Shown in pieces: positions 11,800 through 23,939 of a stretch of 64,000 bases of DNA. The DNA comes from Lumnitzera littorea. Its lineage: Eukaryota > Streptophyta > Magnoliopsida > Myrtales > Combretaceae. The stretch spans positions 136,547,188-136,611,187 of the forward strand of contig JAMXBB010000001.1 of assembly GCA_024138015.1 (NCBI GenBank), written 5' to 3'. Below the pieces are notes generated by a model. It searched no databases. It was given only the letters and a program-made list of their open reading frames with translations, and was not told the DNA's origin. Position numbers and translations under genes: made by a program. Positions within the stretch are counted from its first letter, which is position 1. Each line of letters begins with the position of its first letter.

Positions 11800-12600
11800 C
11801 ACTAAAGTTTCTAATGAACCTTCAATAAAAGGATGCTAGTTCATAGAAACTTCTCATTTCGACATAAGTGGTTGGAGTTGGCCACTCAACAATAGCTCAA
11901 ATCTTTTCATCATCTACTTGTAAGCTTCCTCCAACTACTACATAGCCTAGAAATACCACTTTTCTTTAGTAGAAGCAACACTTCTTTAAATTTCTGAATA
12001 ATCTCTCGGCTTAGAGTATATTGAGCATAGCTCGAAGATGTTCATAGTAGCTCGCAAGGTCATTACTATACACAAGGATGTCGTTAAAATATACTACGGT
12101 ACACTTCTCGATCAGATTTCTAAATACATGGTTCATTAGTTGTATGAAAGTGCTTAGGGTATTTGATAAGCCAAAAGGCATTACCATCTATTCATAAAGT
12201 CCATGCTGAGTTTTAAATGTAGTTTTTCACTCATCTCCTGGCCTTATTCGGATCTGATGGTAGCCATACTTTAGATCAATCTTGCTAAAGACCTTAGCTC
12301 TACTTAGTATATCCAACATGTCATCCAACTTATGGATAGGATATTGATACTTGATGGTGATCTTGTTCATGGCTCAACTATTGACGCACATTCGCTAGGT
12401 CTTTTTAGGCACAAAGAGCGCCAGCACAGCATAGGACTTGAGGCTCTCCCTTACATACCCTTTCTTTAGTAATTCATTGACTTGTCTTTAGAGCTTAAAA
12501 GCCTGCTTGGGATTCATTCGATCAGATGGCTTATTTGGTAAGGAAATATCGGATATTAAGTCAATACAATGTTCAATGCCTCTAAATGGGGGTAATCCTT
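11800..12600 (-). pseudogene. Element 1 reverse transcriptase remnant
   Basis: Minus-strand segments FVPKK, NKITIKYQYPI, MPFGLSN and LMNHVFRNLIEK lead to VVYFNDILVYS. The catalytic pair, normally two Asp, reads Asn-Asp. Several in-frame stops are present, including one after FVPKKT. Order and spacing match plant Ty3/gypsy RT. Confidence 0.82.
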
Positions 12601-13175
12601 CGAGTAACTGTTCTGGAAACAAGTCGGCACATTCATCCAGTAGCTCTTTCACCCCAAAGGGTAGCTCAATTTGCTCCTTCAACTCTAATAGCCTTTTGAT
12701 CAACATAAAAGTCAACATGTCAGCCTTTATGGCTTCTCTAAGCTTAGCTTTGCACAAACTTAAAGTCTTTTAGATCTTCGAGCAAGTTTATCTTGCAATT
12801 TACTAACTTAACTTAGTGTCATAAGGTTCAAAGTAACCTTTCTCTCATCCTTCTCAAACACGTACATGTTCTTCTGACTGTCATGGATAACTCTTTGGTT
12901 AAAAAGCAAGGGTTGGCCTATTTGGACATGAGATGCACACATGGGCAACATGTCATAGATAATATCATTAAAATAATTACCAATAAAGATTGGTAGTAAG
13001 AGTTGTTAAGTGACATGTAGTGCTTCTTTCTCATTTAGCCAGTATAACTTGTACGACTTCAGATGGAAGATAGTCGGCAGTGTCAATTTCTTAACTAAGT
13101 TAGGAGATGCTACATTAGTGCAGCTCCTACTATTTACTATGAGTGCATACACTTAATCACCCACTTTGCAAGTGA
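12601..13175 (-). pseudogene. Element 1 aspartic protease and linker remnant
   Basis: The retropepsin motif, usually DSG, reads NSR within ALIVNSRSCTNVASP (about 13119-13145). Catalytic Asp is thus Asn. Downstream, GQPLLFNQRVIHD and a long helical linker before RT (frame at 12488-12757) follow, as in elements 2 and 3. Confidence 0.8.
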
Positions 13176-13399
13176 TGTGGAATAAGTTCCCCTTCTACTC
13201 TTCTATGGTTGAGGGATTCAAACTCATTGCACATCTAACAATTAGAGTCAACTTGTCCAACTCCTTGGTGAAAACATCTTCTTTAATGAGGTTGGCATTA
13301 ATATTAACCTTATCTCCTACTTCTCTCTCTTTCTCTAGTTCCTCATATGTGCTATCTACTTCAATACTTGGGGCATCCTCCCTTAATAATCATGGTCCT

Positions 13400-14518
13400 T
13401 TGGTTTAGACACTAAGCGGTTATGTACCTAAACCCTTGGTAGTTAAAGCACTTGATCTAGCTCATCTTCCTTTCAGTTCCTTACCCTTTCTCATATGTTT
13501 AGGTTGACACGTCACCATTAAGTTGGCCCTTCTATTCAGTCCTGAGATTTGTTTATTTGGTTAGCTTGGTACTTAGTTGAGCTTGGTAGCTTCCCTGAAC
13601 AAGTCGGCTTGATTGACCATGTTGACTCATCGGGTATCGGGTCGGCATCTTACTCCTTCTCTATCTTTCCACTCATTGGGCTATTCGTACAGCCTAATTC
13701 GTTGTAGTAAATTACTGAAGTTTCATAATGTCTCGAATATCACTTTTTAATCCAGTGAGGAATCTAGACATTGTTTGGGCTGACGACTCTTCTACTTCAC
13801 ATCGAATCATGAGTATTTGAAACTCCTGAACATACTTGTCAATAATTTGACCTCCTTGTCTAAGCTCTTGAAGCCAAGCAAAAGTGTCTTGTAAATAAAT
13901 ATCCAGCACAAACCTGTTTCTAGGTATCCTATTCATCTTAGGCCAAGTATTAACCTCTCCGTATCCTTCTCATCTCCTTATGATTTGAATGTTCTTCCAT
14001 CACATGGTAGCATATCCTGCAAACTCAACAACAGTAATCTTCATGTTTGCTCGATCCTCATGTTAGTAATAATCAAAAACACATTCACCCTTCTCTTCCC
14101 AATCTAAATAATCATCTGTGCTTCCAAAACTACTAAAGCTTGGAACCTAAAACTTCATATAGTTGGCAGCTTAGGGTGCTTTAACCCGCTCTTCTTCTTC
14201 ATTACACTTCTCTTCTTCATCATCATCCATATCTCCTAAATCAATCCTTTATCGTAGTCGTCCTCCTACTCTTTCACCTCGAACTTTTTGAGCTGGGTTC
14301 TAACCTTTGATATGTCGGGTAGCTTGTGGAGTATTCTGCACAACTTCAGTAGGTCGATAGTCTATTGCATGAATAGCTTTAGTTAGGTTAGCTAAGAGGG
14401 TAGCCACCTTATTTAGTCTCTCGTCTATGCTTCTGGAGGTGCCCTAGGGCTGTTGGCTATGGTAAATAACACCATTATTATCATCCTCAATGCTAGCATT
14501 AACACTTGGGTTTGTCAT
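13400..14518 (-). pseudogene. Element 1 gag remnant
   Basis: A likely original ATG lies at 14518 (reading MTNPSVNASIEDDNN). The Retrotrans_gag-like core includes a 74-codon open stretch at 13712-13936 with FAWLQELRQGGQIIDKYV and FQILMIRCEVEE. The zinc knuckle near 13400-13465 is damaged, with the second Cys and the His both replaced by Tyr, and stops interrupt the frame. Confidence 0.8.
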
Positions 14519-14840
14519 TTTTTTGACAAATTTGGTTTCAAACATTGAATTTTGAGATACAATTAACACTATTTCTTCAAACTAAACAACAAGCACACTT
14601 TCCACGCAAATTTCCAATTAACTCGTTAACACTTTTAACTATACTGGTGAACAAATCACTACATTGAAACTTACTATGTTCTCAATTGTTCGAAACAGGG
14701 TAAAATAGAGTATACTCGAGAACAAACTACTATACTTTATTATTTAGTCAAACAATTTAGTGATTCTCTTTACAACTTCGGTACACTGCTACAACAAGCA
14801 CTGCATCACAAAACACAAACACAACTTACCTAAACAAAAC

Positions 14841-14858
14841 CTCCACTCTAATACTAAA
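14841..14858 (-). other. Element 1 primer binding site (tRNA-Met type, mutated)
   Basis: Next to the 5' LTR, the minus strand reads tTAGTATTAGAGTGGAGG. This resembles the usual TGGTATCAGAGC initiator-Met PBS with G-to-A and C-to-T changes. Spacing to the LTR end matches element 3. Confidence 0.7.
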
Positions 14859-14859
14859 A

Positions 14860-15794
14860 TAATGCGAACTGAGACCAAAAACAAGTAAGGTCAATTGCAG
14901 GGATAAGTCCAAGCTTACCGAAAGCTTGAAGAAGGTGATGGGATTGTGTGAAAACAGTAAAAGTAGAGTAAGCAAACCTACGAACAGCTTCGAGGATATG
15001 ATGCACCAAAGAACTTCCAAGGACTCATAGCACAACCTAATATGACGCAAGAGATAGTTTAATGAGGTTACTCGCTACTTAGTCCTGCTTAAGGGTTAAG
15101 ATAAGAGTGAAAAGAGTAAATAAGTTAACGAGAGCAATGTTAAAAAAAAAAAAGTATATTCGGTATATTGATGATAAGAGGGTAAAAATCATTATGCGGC
15201 TACATATACAGTGGGTATTTACACCCAAGAAACTAGGGCAACCTATCTAAAATGAAAAATACTAAAAAGGTAATGTCTAAAAGAAGTAGTATACAAAAAG
15301 TAATAAATGGTACAAACGATAATTCAAGTAAATTAATGATTGGCATTGCAGATTCCTTCACGTAGGTTTGAGATACATGGCAATAGCATATTAAGGATGC
15401 TTCTAGTAGAAACAAACAAATAGTACGGTCATGATGAAGGGCTGAGTAGGGGGTATTAAGTAGAGATGCTAGGCAGACTTAGGTTCATTGGAGAAGGAAT
15501 GGTTGTGGATATGTGTTGGAGTTCTTGGCATCAATGTTGTCGATCAAGTGGCCAGCTTGGTCAAGGCCGAGTAGGGGTGTACGAAGGACCGGGCTATTAG
15601 TAGAGCATTCGACCAGTCGATACACGACTTCCGAGAGATTTGTAGTTACTCGGCTCGACATAAGAAGTTAGTCGGCAATAAGGATCAAATTGACCTTGGC
15701 AAAAGTGAGTTAGAATAGGAGGATTCACCTCATTAGTCCTTCTAAGTCTCGAGCTCGGCTGTGAGTTAGAGGTCCAGTAGTTTTATTCCTATCA
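14860..15794 (-). repeat. 5' LTR of element 1
   Basis: 935 bp partner of 9092-10011. It is followed by the right target duplication gttat (15795-15799). The sense start is TGATAGGAATAA and the sense end CATTA. Confidence 0.9.
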
Positions 15795-15799
15795 GTTAT

Positions 15800-18700
15800 C
15801 ATATAACATTATATTATATCTCATGTTAGCTTCATGTTTTATCTTTATAGACATATTCATAATCATGAGGAGGTTTGGCTCTTCTTATTGTTTGTTTTAG
15901 TAATTGCCATCCTTATATAAATGGGTCATGGGTTAAGTCTTTGCTAAATATTGTAGGTTGATTTCTAAGTATGAAGTAGCTTATAAATAGGCACCAATCT
16001 TACCTTAGTTATGCATATGCTAGTTACTGATCGATAAAACCATGGCTAATGTAGGTTAGGAGATCCAAAAAGAAGCTTTAACAGTTGTATAGTAATGATA
16101 AACTAAACTACCAATAACTAGTATGGGCATTGAATTTAGAATGACATGATTGTGGTTTTAGATATTTGATATTGATATTGGAATTCGACTTGAAATGAGA
16201 TTTTTAAGTTAAACAGTACCTGCTAACCTATACGTAAACAAGATAAATAACTAAAAACTAACCTATGTTTGTTGTTTGCTTTGTCTATACTAATTTTGTA
16301 TATAACCTTTGGCACAGTTTGGCATATGTATATATTTGTAAAGTTGCTTTCTCATTGGATTGTATAGCTCACTTATGTTTGGGATTTTAAAAATTTTAGC
16401 TTATAAGAGCTTGTGTAAAGTGGAAAAGGGAAGTTTTCTATCCTTAAGCTCCTTACCAAGGGACCATAGCAAATTACTGCATATTTTTAGTTTGGAATAT
16501 GACAATTTAAATGGTATCAGAGCTTATGTTAATTTATAAGAGAATCTAACTAAAATGCACTTTAGTAAGATGACGAGCTAGAAAATTAGGTGAATGATAA
16601 TTGGGTAATATTATAATATTTTCAATAAGAATATTAAAATAATATTAAAAATAAGTATGTATGTATATGTAACATATGTGTATGTTACTATCATGACCCT
16701 AAAAGGGGCCTAGTAAGATTGTCTAAAATTTTCATATTATATGCATACTCAAAATATAAAAATTATCTTGCAAGCTAGAGATCGTAAGACTTTAAACAAT
16801 TAATTACTAAGGTTTTCAATTTTCAATTTAATTAACTTATTATAATATATAAGTAACTATGAATATCCGATGTTTCATAGTCCATCAGAACTGTAGAGAA
16901 TCGGTACCTCTTACCAAATGCTAAGATAAGGTAAAACAACTTACTAAATTATAAGGAATATTACATACTCTTATCAAATGAATATGCTCTACATAATTTG
17001 TTTCTATATCACTATATACACTTTTCAATCAACTCTAACATTGCCAAACCTATCTCCAGTTTGTACTCTATTCTCAAGTTTATTCCAATCCTTGCTTATA
17101 AGAAACTTACAAAAGAAACTATAGGGAAATGATCAAACCACGGCTCAGTGAATTCGTTTCTCACCACTACTGTTAAGTGAGTTATCAAATATTATTAGCA
17201 CAGATACAAGCCATCTATATACGAAATGAATGCAAGCGCGATAAATGCAAGCAACACATCCATAAGAGTTCGGAACTATGAAAGGTGTAGAGTTACGTTA
17301 TCTACATATCGATTTTTCCTCCATACTTACTCGCATGAAGCACCTCACCTTAACTATATGAGATTATCTCGGGGCATAGTCCCACTAGACGTTACTCGAC
17401 TATTATCCTAAACCGAGAATCGACAATAAATATAGGTAAACCCCAACTAGGGCCACCCATCAAACATATCAAAAGCCCCTCGGGTACAAATAGCGAGTCC
17501 ATTTCGCTATCAATAAATATCCAAGGCCCTATGGGCACAATTATGTGAGTCCTCTTGTAATCAAATGGAGATAATATGCTATCTTTACCTTAACGATAAA
17601 AATATCATTCACAGCTACTATGAGCTCTCACAAAAATCATACAAAATATATTTAAGATTTGGAAAATGTTAATCAAAAGTACCTTTCTCAAAAATCTACA
17701 AAGCTAGCATACTCTATCAGTATACCAATTAAGTCATAGATATGTGATAAATATAACTAGTTATTTTAGTCAAATAATTATATTTACTAATTTAAGAAAG
17801 TGATAACACGAATAATAACACATAATGCAATCAGTCATTCAATCAAACAATTACTATCAATCAATAAATAGATAGCAGATCATAAGAACTTCTTCACTTG
17901 GGTTATGCTCACTTTTCTGGCCTTTAAGAATTTCTAGACTTGATAATCGAATACCTAAAAGGTGAGAAAGCCGATAAGTATTCCGAAAAACTAAGTTTCC
18001 CCATTAACTAAATATCTATCATTAATTTTCCAGTTTCTCACTATAACTCAAGTATGATATAAATATAGTTTAACTTAAATCTTTTATTTAGATTATTTAA
18101 ATTTTCAATTGCGTATAACTTTTTCAATTTAGTTCAGATTCTTATGAACTTACACTCCATTTTAATCGTTTTCGAGTGTACTTTCTCGTAGAGGGGTCTG
18201 TTTTAAACGTTGTAACCCACAGTTTTGATTGTGATATAAAAATATCAGAAAGTTCATATTTTGACTCATTTTAGGTTTATTTTACTATAATTTGTAATTT
18301 TCTTATTTTACGTCTATTTTACTATAGTTACTCATTTTAACTTATTTTTGAGCTTTAAGATTTATTAATTCAGTTTTTCTACTTAATTACTTTTCTAATT
18401 AATTAATTATTTTATTATTATTTTTAATTACGAAATTTAATTATTTTAACTAAGTGATGACATAGCAACATAAGGGAATACCATGTGTCACTTTTGTACT
18501 TTTTCCATATTTTCTTATTGTATTTTACATCATATGTATATATATTACTATTTATTACTGTATTTTACTAAATTTTTAAATTAATTATTTATTGCGATTC
18601 CTTTAAAGTTATGGTACATATATATATTTTTTTCACTTTTATTAAAGTACTTTATTTACTAAAGTAATATTATAGTATATTATATATGTACTATTCAAAT

Positions 18701-19632
18701 ATACTTGTATTTCTTTATATACCATACTATTCATATGCATATTTTTATACGTATAATATACTTATGTATTATATTAACATAGCCTTAAATATTACATATA
18801 TTATATGTATGGTTTATATAAATATACATGTAATTGTATTTTATACCTAAACCTACATATTCGGTTATATTATGTTATATATATATACTAAAATACTTAG
18901 TATAAATAATATTANAGGTTCAAAGCAAACGAGGATAAGAAGAAAAAGAAACAAATCCTAAGCTAGATTGTTCACTAATTGAGATGGGACAATTCTCATC
19001 ATTCCCTTTTGTTTTCCTTAGCACAAATAACACTTGGAAGTGGAAAAACAATCATGTGGGCTGTTGCAAATTTGAAAATCAACGTGGAGGATGGGGGAAA
19101 TTAGGGAAGAATAAAAGAAAAAGAAAAGAAAAGGAAAAAGAGGAAAAATAAAAATAAAAATAAAAGTATTTAATTTTTCTAAATACAAAAATTATATAAT
19201 TAGTATTTATAAATTAATTTTGAGATTTTATAAAACTTTTTAATTTAATGGATACCCGTTACATTTATAATATTTATAAGTTATTTCAACGTATGTATTA
19301 AGATTTATCCACGATTACACGATTTAGTCGATAGTTAAAATCGATTACCGTTATGTTACTACTAAGTTATATTTATTAATTTTATAAGCTTAAAATTATA
19401 GTTTTAGGATTTTTATCAAGTTTAAGTTCAATTTTGGGAATTTATGTGTACTTAGGATTTAGAGTTTCTGTCTACGATTTAGGTTTCGAACAAAATCTTA
19501 GGATTTTTATCCTTTGTATTATGTTTGAGTCTAAAATTTTAATTAATTTTAAATTTATCGACTCTATTAAGTTAAAGTAATTGCTTATAATATTTAAATC
19601 GATTCGTTACCTAAAACGCTAAATTTGCAGGG
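15800..19632. other. Degenerate repeat-derived stretch, no gene
   Basis: No intact gene. An isolated PBS-like site is listed at 16512-16523. Sequence from about 17100 to 19600 is low-complexity AT-rich DNA with LTR-like character (for example 'ggccctatgggcac' near 17525), but no partner LTR was identified. A single N at 18915 marks an assembly join. Confidence 0.45.
16512..16523 (+). other. Orphan tRNA-Met-type primer binding site
   Basis: TGGTATCAGAGC is exact for the plant initiator-Met PBS and follows a possible LTR end in CA a few bases upstream. It suggests that sequence to its left is the end of an old LTR. No coding remnant follows and no LTR partner was found. Confidence 0.4.
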
Positions 19633-19647
19633 TTTATAATTACTCTA

Positions 19648-20111
19648 TGGGAAAAGTATAAATTTAGTTTCTAGTGTTTACCACCTTTTTTTATTAGAGT
19701 CCTAGACCTTTATTTTTTCTATTTGAGTTCTTAATATTTACAAAAATTTGCAAATGATGATTCTTATTAATAGTGTTAACTTTTCCATTACATAATGACA
19801 AGTATCGTAATTTTACTTATCTACATGATTAATATAAAATAAATAATACAACATATTACAAAAATTAAATGAAAATTAGTAAAAAATTAAGAAAAAATAA
19901 AAAAGTAAAAAAATGAAAAAAAAAAAATGGAAAAAACACATGTATTATATACATGTACTTATAAACATATATATATATATATATATACATCTTAGTTTTT
20001 CAGTAAATTAATAAAAATAATAAATCGGAATAAGAAAGAAAAAAAAATCTAGAAAAATAAACAATAAAAAGTTCTAGCTACCCCTTAAGGGGGAAGGGAA
20101 GGGTGGCTAAG
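19648..20111. mobile_element. Left part of a long-TIR DNA element, split by the Tat/Ogre-like element
   Basis: The left arm starts gggaaaagtataaatttagt. Its first roughly 250 bp reappear in inverted orientation at about 35990-36194 (ggggaaagaataaatttag when reverse-complemented, then matching 'gtttgcaaat' and 'cattacacaatgaca' blocks). The two arms are about 16 kb apart only because 20112-35481 was inserted. Long TIRs suggest a Mutator-like or foldback element. No transposase is visible. Confidence 0.65.
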
Positions 20112-22234
20112 TGTCGAGCTTGGTTTTTCCTCTTGGTTTTTAAATTATTCTTTTTCAAGCCGATTAATATTAAACTCTACTTGTTTAATATTGATTTCAA
20201 CTAGGGTTTTAAGAAAATCGGTTCTTTTAATTTTGAAAATGTTTTGGAGTCATCACCTGACTGGAGTCGGGAAAAAAAGTTAAGTTATAACCAATTAGGT
20301 GGATTGATTATAATTTAGCTACTGATCTTTCGATAAAACCGATTTTATTGAAACAATTTTTGAGAAACCAAAGATCTGGATTTAGGGGCTAAACTTTTAA
20401 ACCCTAAACGAGTATTACTTTTAATCTTTCCGAATTTAAATTTACCTTTTAATATACCTTTATAATAACATTTATTTACAAGCTATAATTGAAATTATGT
20501 CTATTTACAAAAAAAAAAAAAGAATTTAAAGAATTAACTACTAAAAGGAGGAAATAAATTTTTTCATATTTTAAGTTGTCCTATATATATGGGTATCTAT
20601 TTATCTACTATTCGAGATCAGACTTCCGTAATTTGTTTAGAAAATATTAACGGGTTGATTGATTTTAAATTTGGAAAGTAGCTAAATTTACGTCTCATAG
20701 CCATTTCGTTTTATTTAAGAAAAACACCTAAAAGAAAAGGATCCTAATTTGAGGATTTTATTTTTGTAAAAATTCTTAAATATCCTTTTTTTTTTAAAAA
20801 AAAAGGTCCACTTATTTTTATTTAGTTGGAGAAAAATAATTTCTAAGTAATAAAACTTTTTAGAAAAATCTTAAAATACCTAAACGCAACTTTCCACGAA
20901 ATATGCAATTACTATAGCTAACATACCTAATCATAGAAAAGGAGCCTAGTTATAAAAAGAAAACCTAAACCATAGAAAAAATACTTAAATATAAAAAAGA
21001 AACCTAAATCATAGAGAAGATATCTAATTATAGAAAAGATGTTTGAATTATGAAAAACATGCCTAACAAGTTTATTTATTTTATTTAAAAAAAAAGATTT
21101 TTCTAAGTGAGAGGACATCTTTATTTTTCAATATTATTTTTTAAAATTTTTTTTTATTGTATATTTTTGACTAAAACATAAAAATAAGTAAACTAAACAA
21201 ACTAGGCCTTTTCTTTTCTTTTTTTTTTCCCCTTTTTCCTTCTTTTCTTTTTCTTCTTTTTTTTTATTTTTCATTTTTTTTCTTTTTACAATTGTAAATA
21301 GAATACAATCATAACAATAATAACAATAATAACAATAACAACAACAACAAAAAGAAAAAGTATGATATTACAAAAATAAATAAAAACAAAGAAAGCAAAA
21401 TACAGAGAACAAAACATAAATCAAAACTAAAGCAAAGCCAAATCAAACTAAAGTTTGCACGAATCTTAGAAAAAGGGACTATATAGAGAGGGAGAGTATC
21501 GTTGTAAATGAATTTAAGTGATTGTGAGTGATGATTTGTAGTGAAATGAAATCCCTTATTTATAGATATCATGGTTGAGTTAGGGATAGAAAATATTAAA
21601 TGTAATATGATTTCCTTCCATCTTTGGGTTGGGCAAACTTGGACAATATGTGATGCTAAATACAAAGTTGCGCGTGTAGGAGTATGTTATAGTGTGTCCA
21701 ACATTTGTAGGAGTGTACTTACCATACTTAGAAGTAAGTTGGTAAATGATGTGGCCCATGACGTAGCAATAATGTGGCGATGAAGTGAAAAAAGAAAGTA
21801 AAGATGCATTTTGCACCTTCGATGTATTGAACACAATGAGTCCGAGTGCTTATTTAGATAGGCCGTTAGTTTTTCCCTATTCATATGTGCAACAAACTAT
21901 ACATATGGACTATAGTAACTTAGGCTAAATTCAAATTTAAGACCAAACCTAATGACTCTTTCTTTATTTTATCTAAATTAAAAATTATATTCTACTAAAC
22001 TATTTAAAAGATTTATTATTTCCTAAATCTTCTATTTTTTGTATTTTTCTGATTTTTTCTAAATTTCTTTTTTTTTTTTTGCTTTTCTTAAATCTTCTTT
22101 TTTTTATATATATTTTTATAAATTTCTTATTTTTTAGGTTTTTTCCTATTTTTCTAATTTTTTTTGCACTTTTCTTAATTTAGGACCCTTTACCTTATTT
22201 AAAAAATAAAAAGGGAAAAAATTATGTATTTACA
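20112..22234 (-). repeat. 3' LTR of the Tat/Ogre-like element
   Basis: 2123 bp. Sense strand starts TGTAAATACATAATTTTTTC and ends TCGACA. It aligns through most of its length with the 5' LTR (27268-28844 plus 34870-35481). A minus-strand TATA-like site (tctataaataagg, about 21556-21568) could be the LTR promoter. A purine-rich PPT-like run lies just outside, at 22235-22250. Confidence 0.85.
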
Positions 22235-22386
22235 GCTGCTCCTTTTTGACAAAAGAGATACTATTTTTGTTTCGGGAGTGACTTTAACTTAAGAAGCGCA
22301 ACAAATAGCTAGCTATTATGCTGAGGATTTGGTGAAAAGGTTGAAAAGAGAGGAGGTGCTTTAAGGGCTGAAAAGAAGAAACGAAG

Positions 22387-22985
22387 CCTGGTCATGCCCC
22401 TTTGGGCTTACTAACTTAGGTAAAAGCGTCTCTTAAGGACTAACAACCCTAAGTTGGAATCGATTTGAAAAACCTGGTCGTGCCATTTTGGGCTAACTAA
22501 CCTAAGCAAGTGTATCTCTCGGGGATTAGCAACCTTAAGCTGGAATTGATTTAGAAAACTTGGTCGTACCCTTCTGAGCTCACTCACCTAAGTAGGTGCG
22601 TCTTTCAGGGACTACTAACCCTAAACTAGAATTGATCTAGAAAACTGGGTCATGCCTTTCTGGGATCACTAACCTAAGTGGGCATGTTTGTAAGGGACTA
22701 ATAACCCTAAGCTAGAATTGATTTCGAAAACCTGGTTGTATCCTTCTAGGCTCACTAACTTAGGCGGGCGTATCTCTTGGGGACTAGCAACCTTAAGCTA
22801 AAATTGATTTGAAAAACCTGGTTGTGCCCTTTTGAGCTCACTAACCTAAGTTAGAGCATCTTTCAGGGATTAGTAACCCTAAGCTAGAATCAATTTGGAA
22901 AACTTGATCGTGCCCTTATGAGCTTACTAACTTAGGCAGGTGTGTCTCTTAGAGACTAGCAACCTTAAATTGACTTTAGAAGAAG
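22387..22985. repeat. Seven-copy tandem repeat, 86-bp unit
   Basis: Unit starts (cctggtcgtgcc or close variants) fall at 22387, 22473, 22559, 22645, 22731, 22817 and 22903, an exact 86-bp spacing. Each unit carries 'ctcactaacctaag', 'gactagcaacc' and 'gctagaattgattt' blocks with base substitutions only. It lies inside the Tat/Ogre-like element near its 3' LTR. Confidence 0.92.
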
Positions 22986-22998
22986 CACCCTTATAGGC

Positions 22999-23555
22999 TT
23001 GCTAAAAGGAACTGATGAAGAAAAGCATCCTGCGGGCTCGCTAAGAGGAATTGATAAAGGGAAGCGCCCTATGGGCTCGACAAGAAGAATTGATGAAGGT
23101 AAGTACCCTACGGGCTCACTAAGAAGAATTGATGAAGAGAAGCGCCTTATGAGCTCGCGGAGAGGAATTGATGAAGAGAAGTCTCTACAAGCTCACTAGG
23201 AGAAATTGATGAAGAGAAGTGTCCTATAGGCTCACTAAGAGGAATTGATGAAGAGAAGCGTCCTATGAGCTCGCTAAGAGGAATTGATGAAGAGAAGTAC
23301 CATATGAGCTCGCTAGGAGGAATTGATGAAGGGAAGTGCCCTACTGGCTTGCTAAGAGGAATAGATTAAGGGAAGTGCCCTATAGACTTGCTAAGAGGAA
23401 TTGATGAAGGGAAGCGCCTACAGGCTCACTAAGAAGAATTGATGAAAAGAAGCACCCTACAAGCTCGTTGAGAGGAATTGATGAAGGGAAGTACCCTACA
23501 GGCTCCCTAAGAAGAATTGATGAAGGGAAGCGCCTTACAGGCTCACTAAGACCTT
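22999..23555. repeat. About fourteen-copy tandem repeat, 39-bp unit
   Basis: Unit 'gaattgatgaagggaagcg' plus 'ccctatgggctcgctaagag', with starts at 23009, 23048, 23087 and so on to about 23550. Because 39 is divisible by 3, frames stay open on both strands and mimic a 13-residue protein repeat (forward: GSLRRIDEGKRPM-like). Most likely a minisatellite in the retrotransposon interior, not a gene. Confidence 0.92.
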
Positions 23556-23902
23556 GAAGAAAGTTTAATGGATGGAAAAGGGGATAATGCTTTAAGATCT
23601 GGCTCACCCTAAAAGAGGGTTCATTACTTCAAGAATTGGCTTTAATGATAATGAAAGATGCAAAGTGAGGAAATTAAACTTGTCTAAAAAACTGCCTGAT
23701 TTGAAAAGTATTTACAGATAAATCCTTCAGTGAAAACCATTTATGTAAAAAAAAAACGTTGGGGATACTTTCCTTCATTTGGGAAGAGTAAGAATGACTC
23801 AAACTATTTTGGTCAACTTTTTGAAATTAGGTTGTCATGGATTGAAAACTTAGCCACTTGGATTGACATGGACTTGGATAAAAGTTTTGTAACAAGCCTT
23901 TA

Positions 23903-23904
<2 letters not shown>

Positions 23905-23935
<31 letters not shown>
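23905..23935. repeat. (CT)n microsatellite
   Basis: About 15 uninterrupted CT units inside the Tat/Ogre-like element. Confidence 0.9.
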
Positions 23936-23936
<1 letters not shown>

Positions 23937-23939
23937 AAG

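Larger units (their letters stand above)
9092..15794 (-). mobile_element. Element 1: complete but degenerate Ty3/gypsy LTR retrotransposon
   Basis: Two similar LTRs (9092-10011 and 14860-15794) enclose gag-pol remnants in gypsy order (gag, protease, RT, RNase H, integrase) on the minus strand. A perfect 5-bp target duplication, gttat, flanks it at 9087-9091 and 15795-15799. The LTR starts TGATAGGAATAA in the sense direction and ends CATTA. A tRNA-Met-type PBS follows. All coding domains carry stops and frameshifts, and the LTRs are visibly diverged, so the copy is old and inactive. It belongs to the same family as elements 2 and 3. Confidence 0.92.

Noticed and set aside
21300..21360. (aac)/(aat) repeats near 21300 and 28490 as a possible CRISPR-like or regulatory array
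   Set aside because: They are simple-sequence tracts at the same position in the two LTRs of one element, with no spacers.
22999..23199. Protein with 13-residue repeats
   Set aside because: The frame is a by-product of a 39-bp tandem repeat and is open on both strands.
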